Assembly (NCBI RefSeq): GCF_000471905.2
Contig: NW_006499897.1
Span: 2,461,833 to 2,525,832 of the forward strand
Direction of reading: 5' to 3'
Source of the DNA: Amborella trichopoda
Taxonomy: Eukaryota; Streptophyta; Magnoliopsida; Amborellales; Amborellaceae
Length of the DNA: 64,000 bases
Shown here: positions 43,210 through 56,400 of the stretch, in pieces
Numbering within the stretch: position 1 is the stretch's first letter
How the letters are laid out: each line of letters opens with the position of its first letter
The notes under the pieces: generated by a model
Seen by the model: the letters and a program-made list of their open reading frames with translations, nothing else
What the model was told of the DNA's origin: nothing
Database searches by the model: none
Program-made: the position numbers and the translations under genes

Positions 43210-44300
43210 ATATAGTCTCCAAAAGATATGATGCTCCTACGTGAGTATACTGTCTATTTACTCCTATAAAAAAATTGATTTTAGGACCCCAAATTTTTGG
43301 GATCTCACCTCCTTAACCCATAGATTAATTTCAATAAAAAAAAATCCTAATTGCACACTCTACATACTTGAAAAAATAAGATCTCAAAATTGAATAAGGA
43401 CTGCCCAATTTTTAAAACATAAGACCGAAGTAATAGAAAACTCAAAATTCATTTTTTTCCCCCCCTTGAAGGTCTTCTAAACAAGGGAGTAGATATACAC
43501 TATGCTCAGGTGGGAGCATATTTTGTACTCTCCTTGGAAAATAGTCCATCTCTCATATGGATTTGAGATCAAAATTAAGAAACTAGGATTACCAAGCTTA
43601 TCAATACAAACAAGTTGTTAACATAATTACCCCAAAAAAAGAAAAGAAAAAAGTTAATGATAGAAAAACTCCAAGAAAAAAAACAAGTTAATAATGAAAG
43701 AAAAATACCTGTGGGTTCCTATTACCCTATTTTGTGTGATGTTTTTACCTCTTTTAGAAAAGAAGAGGTAGTTCATGCTAGGCCATTACTATCATAAGAA
43801 GAGCGAAAAAGATAATTATGGACTTTATTGTTTAGAAAGAAAAGAAAAAGAAGAAAGAGGTAGTTCATGCTCGGCTATTGCTCTTTTATGAAGAGTGAAA
43901 AAGATAACTATGGACCTTATTCGCAAAAAGAAAATAAATCTTGTAGATTCATGAACACTGGAGAATTAACCATCTAAATAATGTCTTACAATATATATTA
44001 TTTTTAGAGCTCGAAATCTTAAATTTTTTTACGACCATAATAATCAAGATCTAAATAATTGTTTTAAGATATTTTAATACTAGAACTATATTTTTTATTT
44101 AATTTTGAGGTGAGGCTTTATTTTTTCATAAAAAATCGCCTTATTTTAACCTTTTGATAAATAAGTAAAAAACTTTTAGGGGTCCTAACTATAAATTCCC
44201 TTGTTTAATACCATACACCACGGATGTAAATCTCGAACTTATTGACCGACTTTTATTCCTTTCTTGAGAGGATATTTATGCCCCTAACTAGAAGCATATC
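43210..44300. repeat. intergenic stretch with a ~97-bp tandem duplication
   Basis: At 43,760-43,930 the block AGAGGTAGTTCATGCT.GGC...GAAGAG.GAAAAAGATAA.TATGGAC.TTATT occurs twice. At 43,935-44,115 a worn M1-like fragment may be present (TCATGAACACT, CTAAATAATGTCTTACAATA). No gene seen until the leader of the TPR gene. Confidence 0.5.
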
Positions 44301-44472
44301 CCTCTCTCTCTCTCTCTCTCTTTTCCCCACAGAAGCAGTTTATAGTTTGATTTTAGAGAGAAAGAGAGGCTCACTTTATTTGTTCGTCCAGAGAGAGAGA
44401 GGTGGGGAATATTAAGTGAGAGAATTTCTCATTGTTTCCGTTCTAGAGAGAGAGGAATTGAATCAGCGCGAG
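44297..44472 (+). promoter_or_regulatory. 5' leader and pyrimidine patch of the TTC1-type gene
   Basis: A (CT)n tract at about 44,300-44,322 is followed by repeated GAGAGAGA blocks up to the ATG at 44,473. Such CT/GA-rich core-promoter or leader sequence is common in plant genes. I see no clear TATA box, so the start site is not placed. Confidence 0.5.
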
Positions 44473-47400
44473 ATGGTGACCATCGAACCAGCTAGCGGCC
44501 ATGGAGACGAGAAGCAAAAGAAAAACTTTCAGGAGAATGGTAGCAGGGTCGAAGAGGCCCCTTCATCATCTCTCTCAGAGGAGAATCATCAAACCAGAGA
44601 AGGTGAAGGGTTCGAGACTGCAAGCGAAGGAGAAGAAGGCGATGAAAACGCTCATTCCTATGAGGATGCATTGACAGATGAACAGCAAATACAGGTGCCT
44701 TTCCCTCTCTCTATAATACCCATTTCATCTCTCTAGATATAGTAGTTGTACTCTCTCTCTCTCTTATTCTCATTTCTGCTCTCTAGAATCAATAGTTATT
44801 TTTCTTCTTTCTGGTTAATGACTTGATTCGATTGAGAAATTCTTTCCGCACTGAATATTTCCCTATCGCTAGCTGATAAGAACTGATTCAGAAGTTGATT
44901 GTGAAACGCCAATAGGTGGTTTCAGTATCTCTGTAAATTTGTTTTCCTTTATTTCAGTTGGATCTTTCAAATTTTGATCTGTAATTTTTCACATTCGATC
45001 ACCTATAAGAAAAAAAAAAAGCAAATTTGATGATTACTGAATGAGGTGAATGATCATACACGAGCAGCTACGAAGAGATACATACGCAGCGTTTTATAGA
45101 GGGAAGAAAAAAGATGGAAAATAAAATTAAGAATGTGAAATATTGGCAAAATTACAACATAGCAAAGAATTGTCTCTTTATTTTGGTTCGACTTTGGGAT
45201 TCAAACCTTGGATCTTAGCTTTATTTTTTATTTGCTTTTTTTTAATCTTATCACTGAAGGTTTGATTGTTTTGATTTACGACCTCACCCATCCAAAAAAA
45301 CAGGAAATGGTTTGAAGTCAGATTGGTTTGCAAGCGAGAAGTGTCATGTGATGTGATCTTTGGTGGCGGATTTCTAATATGTTTTTGGTTATTATTTTCT
45401 TGAAGCAGAGAGCGATAGCTCAAGCTAACGATTCAAAAAGTGAGGGCAATAAACTGTTTGGCGGTGGAAATTATGACGAGGCATTGACACAATATGCGCT
45501 TGCTTTGGAACTTTGCCCAGATTCGCCTTTATCATCCGAGATTCGTTCCATGTGTCATGCTAACCGAGCTGTCTGCTTTTCAAAATTGGTATACCCTATT
45601 TATATTTAATTTCTTGGCTTACCTGCTTGTTGAATTTGAACACTTTTCTTGGTTAAGCTGTCAAAGGCTCTTCCTCAAAAAGCAATTTCTTTCTTCTTTT
45701 GTCTTTGTTATGAACATTAGAATGCATCCCTCAATGAATAATTGCTGGGTAGGTTGAGTGGAGCCTGCTATATATGTAGATTTTGTCTATTTTCTGCTTC
45801 TTTGTTTTTGTTATTGTGACTGTCGCTATTCTTTTTCTATTGGTACTCAAGTTCTTTTAGGGCGTGTTTGATTTGGTGAAACTTTTGGTCTTCCACTACC
45901 CAAGTGCCACTTTAATCGGCTTCCATATTTGTTTGTGCCTCATGGAAGCTGATTTTAGGAAGAATGATATTCCATGCTCAACGTCTTTTGACGTTGATTT
46001 GTGGAAGTCATCCCTTCCATGTCAAGCATGAGGGGGCTTTGGCACCCCCCCTCTTCCACAAACAAACATGGCCTTAAGTTTTTTAGGTGAGAACATATTT
46101 TTGTACATATCATTGTGAAAGAGTTGGTGGGGAATGTGTTGAGAATCTTGTGTAGTTAAAGCCCCCAAAAAATTTCTTAAGGGTGCTGCTTCATTTGGGG
46201 ATGCTTGTGTTATCTGTTTACTTGAAAATCAGTAAGTGAATTTGGAGTCAGAAGAATGTTATGTTACCAGGAGCTCAATCTCATTTGTAATGCTATAATT
46301 TCCTCCAACTTTTCATTGTGTTAAACTTTGGTGTTGTAGTTTGATATGTAAACTGAACTTGTTTCTTGAACTTTCAATTTGCTATTCTTCTATGGCCTAT
46401 ATGCTCTAAAATCTGTTCTCCTCCCCCAATTAAATTTAGCATTAACACCTTTGGGTGTGCCGCTCCTCGGCTTATCCAATCTTGCAATAAGTCCTCTGCC
46501 CTTACTGCCTTTTAGACTGATGTTATTCTAACTTGTTGGATGGCTCAAAGGGGAGTCCCTAATTCCATGAGAATTTCCTTTTTGAAATGATGCAATTCCG
46601 TGATTGTACCCTGAAATAGATAACCCATTTGAATTTTGTTGTTGTTATTTTATTTTGTTGGCTTTAGGCACATTCTTGGGGAAGCAAGCTTGATACTTTT
46701 TCTGAATTGAGAGGAAAGCTTGATACAAATATCTTAGAGAGGCAAACCTGATGGTTTTATGCTACCTTAATTTTTGCTCTCTTTCCCATAACAATCTGTT
46801 TGAATTGTCATTTTAAAAAAACGTTTTGTTTTATGATTTCAGTATCAATCAAAAAGGGGAAAAAATTGAGATGTTGCTCGCCTTGATGCATCTTCAATCA
46901 TCATCCTCGCATCGATCATCATCGTCAAAGCCTTTTCCCAACTAATAGGGCCGGCTACACGAATCCTGGTCCGTCATTCTATTCTATTAAGAGTCATACC
47001 CTCAGTGAGGTCATAGGTCCTTATATCTTTTCTCACTACTTCCAACCATATCCTTTTGGGCCTACCTTTTTCCTTTTTTGAGCGTTCCAGTTGAACTAAT
47101 TCGCCCTTTCTTACAGGAGTTGTATTGGGTCTGCGCCACACATGGCCAACCCACCTAAGTCTATGGTCATACATCTTATCACCTATTGGTGTCACACCTA
47201 AATTTTCCCGAATGTATTCATTTCAAATTATATCCTTTCTTGTCTTGCCATTCATCCATCTCAACATCTTCATCTCTGATACACTCATTCTATGGGTATA
47301 TTGTTTTTTGACCGCCTAAACATTCTGCTCCATAGAGCAAAGTTGTTCTCACAGCTGTCCTATAGAACTTGCCTTTCAACTTCATAGGTATGCAACAAGT

Positions 47401-50400
47401 ACATAGAATTCCGGTTTCACATTTTCGAAGCGCTAATTCTATGTGCAACATCGTCATCAATCTCTCCATTTTCCTCAATCTCTCATCCAATTGTCCAAAT
47501 TTTTTTTGTTTATCAATATCAATATTATACTCGAACAGCCTTAAAAGGCAATACCTCCGAATAATATAGCAGTTTGCTAGAACACGACTTCTTTCATTGA
47601 GTTCAGCACCATTGGGGGAATCTCTACATCTCTTTGCCTTTCCACTAGAAATTGCACCATGCCTTGTCAATTTTCTGATGAGCCACTAAAGTCCAATTTG
47701 CCACCCTAACCGCATCCTAGCTTGCCAACTGTGTTCACAACAAAATTGTTAACTGATACCTTATATTTTGCGAATTCACCAATTATGTTTGAGGTGATCC
47801 AGTTGTAATTACTAGGACTATGAGGTTGAGCATCATGGAAGTATGTGAATTTAGAAATGTTCATGCTTCTTGTTGAATGCCATCAATACAGTATAGAATC
47901 AGCATGTAGAAGGCTGAACTGGTGCTGGCATTGAATATATATAATGCTTCTTCTGAACAAGGCTATCCAATTGGTTGCATTCAAAGCAAGTGGCAATCCC
48001 TGACTAGGGGAGTTATTGTATCAGGTAATCAAGTGGATGGAGGAAATATGGAGTGGGGAGGATTAAGACTTTGATACAATCTTACTGGAAGTTCGAAAGG
48101 TCACTGTGATATTGTAGATTCACTAGAAGCTCATAACCTGTTATTGCCCAACCCTCAATTAAGGTCATGGTCCAGTATAAGGTTGTTTAGATTAACTTGG
48201 AAATGGCACATCTGTTGAGGTCATCTTGATTCAGTATATGTATCCTTTGTGCATTATCACACTTCCACAAGAATCTTTGCTAGACCAATTCTTCTCAAGC
48301 AATCTCTCTCTCTCTGTGGTATTTTACTATCATTAGTGGACATTAAGTTTCTGATCAGTTCTGTCCTTTAATTATTTCAATGTTTTAGCAATTATAATTT
48401 TGAACTGCTATAAATACTTTCAGGGAAGAGATACAGAGACAGTAAAAGAATGCACGGAAGCATTGAAGCTGAATCCTACTTATGTGAAAGCTTTGCTCAG
48501 GAGAGCAGAGGCCAATGAAAAACTTGAGAACTTTGAAGAGGCTATTGCAGGTATTGAGAATTATGGGCAAGTTCTCACAAAGTATATTGACATGAAATCA
48601 TGTACATTTCATTTAAGACCTTTTTTCTTTTGCTTATTGTTTCAGTTGTAAAATTTCTGATTTTCCTCAGATAGGAAGAGGATCTTGGAGCTTGATCCTG
48701 CCAATGAGCAATCTAGAAGAGCCATAGGACGCTTAGAGCCACTGGCTGCAGAAAAGAGAGAAAAGATGAAGGAAGAGATGATTGGTATGACCAATTAAGA
48801 ATTTTCTTTGATTATGTGCTCCACCTTTCTATTAAATATTTGACATATGACCTTTCAGTGAGTTGTGTGCAAATTGGGTTTTTCAAATAACTAACAACCG
48901 AGAAGCTCTCTTGTTTCTCTGAAGAAACAAAGAAATTCTTGGCCTGGATGGGACTGTGTTTCAAAATATCAGGGGTCCTGCACCTGACACAATTGCTCAT
49001 TAGAGCTTGATATCTGCAAAGAGTTAGATATTCGAGTCATGTATTTGTTTCCTTATATTGATAGTTCTACTCTCCTTATGGATGTATTCAAAAGAAATAA
49101 GAAGGTTGGGGATTCTTATTAGCTTTAAGATGCTGAATAAGAGATGTTGCATGTGGGCTCACTATTCAAGACCTGATATTCTTTAGCTGGGGTAATCTAA
49201 TCATCCAGAACTCAGGAGCCTTACCTTGAATATTTGACATGGGTGCAAGTACTCGATTATTAGATCTGTCACTTCTATCTCAAATCACCCCTATAATCCT
49301 TCTTTAACTTTCTGCAAATCCCTTAAGGATCACAGTAAATCTCATTTCCACATGTAATGAGGACATCCTGGTCTTCCATTGGGAAAAATTGTTTTCTTAT
49401 TTACATTTTTGAGGGAAAACATGAGAGGAATTAGGGTTTTATATTGATAATTTTGTGGGAGAGTGAAACTAAGGGTATTTATGCCTTTTGAAGTCGTAGA
49501 GAATTAATTATAGAGAGAAAAAAGTTTTAGAGAATTCAAGGGTAGTTTATTCCTTTTATTATTTTATTTTGACTAGGGGTATTTTAAGTCATTATGTATT
49601 TATGTTTAAGACAATTTGTACAAAAAGGCCATGCAGGAATGTCAAGCCCTTGTTTATTTTTTAGAACTTTAAGAGCCAACAAGAAAAAAGAAACTAGAAA
49701 GGGCTTCCTGCCTTCTTTGATTGAAGGCCATATAGAAGGTTGGCTAGCACCTCTCCAGGTCCGTCCCTTCCAAGTTGTTCTTTAATTTCTTCTTCTCTTC
49801 TTTCTCCTCCATTTCTTTGTCTCCTTTCTTCCATTTTCTTTTCCTAAATTCCTTTTTCTTTCCATTCTTATTCCTTCTTTCGTTCATTTTTTTCCCCTTT
49901 TAACCAATTGTTTTCTTTTTACTTTTTCCATTTTGTTTCCCTTTTTTTTTTGTCCTCTTCCTCTATTTCTTTTTCCCCATTTTCTATCTCCCTTTTCCTT
50001 GTTATTTTCTGGTTCTACACATCCCATTTGAAGAATCTATCAAAACCTTAAAGAAATAATCCATAGGTCCTCATAATTAACCAAAACCAGTGTTACCTTG
50101 ATATGCCAGAGGATGGCGTTAGGTGTCGACACTTAAAGACACGGCCCCGACATGTAGGTGTCCGCTGATGTCGTTATTTTTCTGGTACAGTATAGATACT
50201 TTAATTGAAAGTGTGGTGCAACTTTTGACATATAATTCTAGGTTTCCACCTGGGAGAGCTTGTATTTTGCCTTTGGCAGGTCCATGGTTCGAATCTCATA
50301 GCTTGCAATGCTCTCTTTCTCTCTCTCTGTTCTTTATTCTTTAGCAATAAAAAGGTGTATTATACTCACGGTGAATGGAATGCGTCTCTAACTGTTCCAC

Positions 50401-53400
50401 ACCATCACATGCTACCATGTCTCCATATGTTGTTGAATTTAAATGAAGGGGCAACTTAAATAATATATACTTAACATAATATTTTATTAGTTGTAAAAAT
50501 TATGCTTACAGTGAGATTTGAATTCTCACCACCTTGCATCAAAAAACACCACCATATGGTCTACCATCTCACCAACCACTTAAGTAATGTTATAAAATGG
50601 AATACTATACTATATAAATACAATATTTACTTATAAAAAAATAAATTGTGTCTAGCGGTACTGGCATTTTGTTCTACGTACTAGTCAATTGAGACACTTG
50701 TAGACAGTGATCCTGCTGTTTCCAAGTTAGAACCCTACTTTCTACCCGCCATTAACTTCTACACCTAAGAACTAGTTGTGTAAACCTTCTGGAATTAATT
50801 TTAAGTTATTATACACCCCCTTCCTCTCTCTAGGTCCTAACGTAGTTTTAGATTTGGTTGGATGATTAATTTACAGAATGCTTATCTAGATTTTTGGATG
50901 ATTACCTTTTGTTTGCTGAAGTTGTAGTACTTATTCTTATTTGAATTTGAAGTGTTCTCCAAATGTGTTTAGGATCTTGAAATTGAAGATTAGTGAGTTG
51001 CTGATCTTAGGTTACAACATCATCCATACAATTGAAGCCGTTGGGGCATCTCTCAGCTCCTTAGTTGTATGATTCAACTCCTAAATTGCTCAACTCTCAA
51101 CTCTCAAAGAAACGATTTTGGCTCAGTAGAGGTTTACTCTGAATGGAATGGAGCTAATCCATTCCTACCCATATCCAAATTAGCTGATCTATCAGTCAAC
51201 ATAACGGCTTCCCTGATCAAGTGGTTTACCTCCATTATCTCACATTGCTTATCAGTTCTGAGTTTCTTTGAAAGAGCTGTCCATCGTGCATGAAGCAATC
51301 TTTAGGCACTGTGTTACACATTCCCATGATCCCATGTGGGTGGCTCATGTCCTACCAAACCAGCCTTGTAAAGTTCCCACCAACTTATCATACTTAACAA
51401 ATTTAACTATTTTCATTGGGTGCTGCCAGTGAATGGAGAAGGTACCGCATGAATAAGAGGATTTTTTGATATTTCTTAAGTTGTGTAGGGAATATTTTTG
51501 TGCTGATCTTGATAATTCTCTTCCATATATTAGAATTGTTTTATGCATGAATAAGTCTTTATAATCGCACACATAACTTTATTTATCAATAAAGATTTTT
51601 GTTTTTTTTGTTTAAGTTAACATTGAATTAAGAGGGAGAAGGGAGAAGGGAGACAGGGTTTCAAGGAGAGAGCCCACAAGCCGGGCCTCTTAACCAAAAA
51701 TGGGGTAACCTCTGAGAAGAGGTCCTGTACAAAAAATGGGGTCTAGTAATAGAGCCTTAACACACAAACAGAGGCCTCAACACCGATGTACAAAAGCAGG
51801 CAGTAACTGGTGTTGCAAATACAATCTCAAAAGGCAAAAAGAAGTCATGTCTAGGAAATAAGGAGGCCGAGAACTAAAAAGTGGCCGCGACAAGTGCGAT
51901 CGCTCCTCCTTAGCTAGGTGGTCCACGAAGCCATTTGAATCCCTCCAAATATGCGTTCATGAGAAGACTGTAGACCTACAAAGGTGAGAGATCTCATAAA
52001 AAATAGGAGCGAGGTACCAGGGAGGGGTAAGTAGACCAGCAGCCCAAGAAACTATTTTGCGTGCGTCCCCTTCTACCAGCAGGGGTTGGCCCCACTCAAG
52101 ATCGAAAGCTTGAGATATGTGAGCAAAGCCAGAGATTCAGCGAGCTGTGAATCAGCTTGACCGATGTGTTTGGAGAAAGATGCCAGAGTATTCCCTTGGT
52201 GATCTCTGAACACCCCCCTACCCCGGATGGGCCAGGATTCCCAAGGGAACATCCATCGAAATTGAACTTAATAGCACTAGGCGGAGGAGGGGACCAACCC
52301 CCATGTCAAGTGGGGCGACGGTGTAGGAGCCGGAGGACTTGCTGCCAGTTCGAGAAGAACAAAGAGGAGGAGAGATCCTTAAAGACATTGTGATTAGTGG
52401 CCCAGAAGGTCACTAAAGTGTGGATCTTGTGAAAACAAAGCAGTGGTTTCACTATAGAGTCCACAAAAGATTCTTGCGTTCCTTTCCGTCCACAGGACCC
52501 ATATCGTGGCCTCTATGGAGGCCTTCCAAAGGATACTACCAACTTTGGGCCAGGGGAAGTCGTCGGCTAAGTTGAAAGGGCCAGTGATGGAAGTGGGCAT
52601 AACCCAAGACAAGCGAAAAAGGCTCAAAAGCCTACTCCACAGGTTGTAAGCTAAGTCATAGTGAATGACGAGGTGAGGATGGTTCTATTCTTCACTGAGG
52701 CATAGAACACAACGATTCGGGATAGTGCCCTACGCTTAAGCTGGTCCACTGTTAGCGCACTTTCAGAGCAAGCTATCCAATTGAAAGCTTGCACTTTCGG
52801 GGGGTGCTATCGAGGACCAAACGTTGGACACCAGCGAGAAGGGGGTTGGAGTAGCCTTTTGTAGAACGATGAGACTGAGAAGGAACCCGATGCATCTGGG
52901 GTCCAAATGATCCTATTTGATCTGGAGAATGCGAGGAAGGTATCATGAAGCAAGGCTGAGAGGGAAATAAAGTCCAGGAGTTCAGCATCAGAGAAAGGGC
53001 GTCTAAAAGAGGGGTTCCAAACCCTACGATTACCGGCAGCTGGTAGTTCTTCCGATACCCAAGAGGAAGAACAAGAACAAAGAGGGGTAACAATCCCTAA
53101 GGGGTGTGTTGCCTAACCAGGGTCAGACCAGAATCGAACCTTGCTGCCGGCCTTGGGTGGAGCCAGATGAATTGTTTAAATTTAGAGAGGACCGAGAGGG
53201 TAGCTTTCCAGGCTCCCGAAGATCTACTTGAGGACCTCCCCTCTGGTAGCCATGCTTACGCTAGGATTCTATACTTGCGGCGAAACACTTCTTACCAGCG
53301 CAGATTTGAATTATTCGCCAAATGCCACCACCATTTTCCCAACAAAGCCGGATTATGTTTTCTTATAGAGCGAATCCCTAGCCCTCCCTGATGTTTTAGG

Positions 53401-56400
53401 TAGGCAAACTCTGTCCCAGGCAACAAGATGGAACTTTTTTTACTCGGGCTCCCTTGACCAGAGGAAAGTCCGATTGGCAACTACTGCAGGCATATGAAAG
53501 AGGGACATGAGATAGACGAGGCTGTTGGATAGCGTTGCCTTTATGAGGGTGGTTCTTCCTGCAAAGGACAGGAACCTCCCCTTCCAACCAGCTAGCCGAC
53601 GGTCAAACTTTGTCAATAACATTTGACCACTGTCTCTTCTTTGGTTTACATATGCCCAGAGGCATCCCCAAATAGCTGGTTGGGATCCACTTTACATTGC
53701 CAATCTGGAATCAAAGCTCTTGTTTCGTCGGGGGTGAGAGAGACCCATATCATTGTGGACTTTTCCATATTCACTTTGAATCTAGTAGCGAACTCAAAAC
53801 ACCTGAGGATTAAACAGAGGCATTCGACATCCTCAAAGGTGGAATCAATGAACACCAGAGTGTCATCAGCGTATTGCAAGTGGGAGACCGAGGGTCCCCT
53901 TGAACTGCTATTGAACCCATGCAATAAGTCCGCCTGGTATAAACGGGAGATTGATTGGCTGAAAACTTCGGCTACAATGGAGAATAGAAAAGGGGACAAA
54001 GGGTCTCCTTGGCGAAGACCCCTAGAAGAGGGGAAGAAACCTTTAGGCGAGCCGTTGATCAAAATGGAAAAGTGGGGGTTTGAATAGCAACCCCTCATCC
54101 ACCTCCTCCAATGGTCCCCAAACCCCATTCTACCCATTGTTTCATCCAAAAGTGACCAATCTACATGGTCGTAGACCTTCTCCCAACCAATCTTGAAGAT
54201 GAGGCCAAGTTTTTTTTGTAAGTGACGGGAATGAAGGCACTCATGTGCTACCATTACACGAATCTGTCAATCCTTAATAAAGGCACTTTGGGAGAGGGAG
54301 ATGACCAATTGTAGCACTTCTTTCAATCTTCGGGACCAGAGCAATGAATGTCTCATTCATTGCTTTGTGCAGGATGCCCATATGGTGAAATTCTTCAAAA
54401 AAGTTAAGGAAGTCCGTCGTGAAAGTCTCTCAAAAGGCCTTGAATGGGGCTAGGGGAAAGCCATCTGGCCCTAGCGCTTTATCCTTGCCAAGGTCGGAGA
54501 TAGCTTTCAAGATTTCTGGTTCAAAGAAAGGGCGTTCCAACCAAGTAGTCCATTCGAGAGGAAGTGAGTGGAATTGTAGGTCCCCCTTTCTCGGTCTAGG
54601 GTTTAAGGGTGCCGAGTAGAGGTCTCAGTAAAAAGATAGAATCGTTGCTTCCACTTGGTCTGGCTGAACCAGGATGGAGTTTCCAACTTTGAGGAGGATA
54701 TAGAGTTATCCTGACACGCCGGCAATCAGCAATCCGATGAAAGAAGCCAGTGTTGTGGTTTCCCAGGCGAAGCCATTTCACCCTGGACCTCTGGAACTAG
54801 AAGATTTCTTCTTTCTTAAGGGTGGAAAAATATTCCAGCTTGTGTTGAGATCTGAGGTTGATTTCAGCGGGGGATAGGGATCTGGTTTCCTCTAAGCTAT
54901 CATGCTCAGTGAAGCTTTCAAGAGGGAAAAGTTCCCAGGAATGGTCCTGCGTCAATCTTTAAGAGATTTTTTAAGGTGTTGAATCCTTCCCAAGACAAAA
55001 GGGGCATACGAATGCCACCAGAGGGGAATGAGGGATGCAAGAGAAGGGTCTTCCAACTAAAACATTTTGACCCTGAAAGGTTTAGGCCCTCTCAGGACCG
55101 GTTGGGTATCCAGAAGGATTGGGCAGTGGTCCGATGTAGGTTTTGGTAGGGCCAACGAGTTCGAACTTGGGAAGGATTCATCCCAGGGCCGGGACGGCAA
55201 GAACCTGTCTAGTTTGGAAAGGGTTGGCTGAGCAGAATGGTCCGACCAGGTGAAGAGATTCCCTTCGAGGGGAATATCCAGGAGATCATTTCTGGAGATG
55301 AAATCTTCGAAGTCTGCCATGCCTGCAGAGAAATTGGGGTTAGAATTCTTTTCAAACGACCATCTGGTAATGTTGACGTCCCCTCCCAAACACCAAATGG
55401 GGTGTGGGAGAGAAGCTACACGGTCAAGTTCTTCCCAAAAAGCAGTTCTGAGAGCAGTCGAGTTCGTACCATAGACTGCTGTGAATTTCCAGGGGAGGCC
55501 GTCCGTAAGTCTAACTAGGATGGCGGTGACAGAAAAGTTTCCAATAAGGGAGGACTGAAGGGAATGCTCTGATGGATTCCAGATCAACCAGATGCCCCCT
55601 AAAGCTCCTAAAGCAGCCTGGGATAGCCACTGACAAGGTCTTCGTCCCCAGACCTGACGGATAAGTTGCAAGGAGGGGTCCGGCATTTTGGTTTCAGTGA
55701 GCGTAAGGATAGACGGGCCGTGTTTGGTACACAGATCCCTGGCAGCGTTTCCTTTAGGCAGTTGGCCCAAACCCTTGACATTTTATGAGATGAGCTTCAT
55801 GAGGAGACAGGGGGGTTGGGACAGACTGCCAGTCTTGGAGACCTCCTACAAAGGGGGCCGATGGTGGGAACTAGCACAATGACTTGAGTGGGTGGTCCAG
55901 AGGGGGCCCTATTGTCATAGTTAATACTGGAGTAAAGGTTAAGAACCTCCCTCCATCCCTTGATTCTTACCTTGAGGCGACTTTGAGCATCGGCCTTGAT
56001 GAAACGGTGGAAAGGGTCGTCGGGGCTTTAGGAGGAAAGCCCATTACCCTGAGAAGTTCCAAGAAGTCTCCATGTCCACGATCAATACCTTCGACGAAAG
56101 CCGAGTCAATAGAAGAGGGCGGGGTGTTGGAGTCTGGGACCTGCCAGCCGGAGAGGGAGCCGCAGAGGCCCAACAAGAGTTATCAGCATAAGGGGAGAGT
56201 GATGGATTAGGTGGGTACGAGGAGTGCAGGTCCAAGGGTAAATCAGGGTAAGGTTCAGGGGTTGAGGAGGTCAAGGGAAGGTTGGAAGCACGGGGTTAGA
56301 GGAAAGAACAGAAGGGGATAGGGTGGGAGCGGGCAGAGACACCAACAGGGGAAGGGAGGGGGTTGGGTGAGCCGAGGGTGACAGCGGGGTACCAGGGGTG

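Larger units (their letters stand above)
37350..43210. repeat. segmental duplication, copy B
   Basis: Direct-orientation partner of 30,105-35,060, about 2.3 kb further right. It differs from copy A by an M1 element inserted at 38,265-39,030, expansion of a TTTAGGG-containing minisatellite at 39,341-39,790, an ATA microsatellite at 41,179-41,275 and an assembly gap at 41,324. Confidence 0.88.

Noticed and set aside
45178..45423. 81-codon frame on - overlapping intron 1 and exon 2 of the TTC1-type gene
   Set aside because: Antisense to a well-supported exon and rich in low-complexity residues.
50270..50310. tRNA-like GGTTCGAATC word
   Set aside because: No acceptor stem, D arm or anticodon arm can be built around it; I found no tRNA or rRNA gene in the window.
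53623..54087. 154-codon frame on + over the LINE
   Set aside because: Antisense shadow of the reverse transcriptase domain, which is clearly read on -.
55237..55518. 93-codon frame on + over the LINE endonuclease
   Set aside because: Antisense shadow; the opposite strand shows the endonuclease motifs in order.
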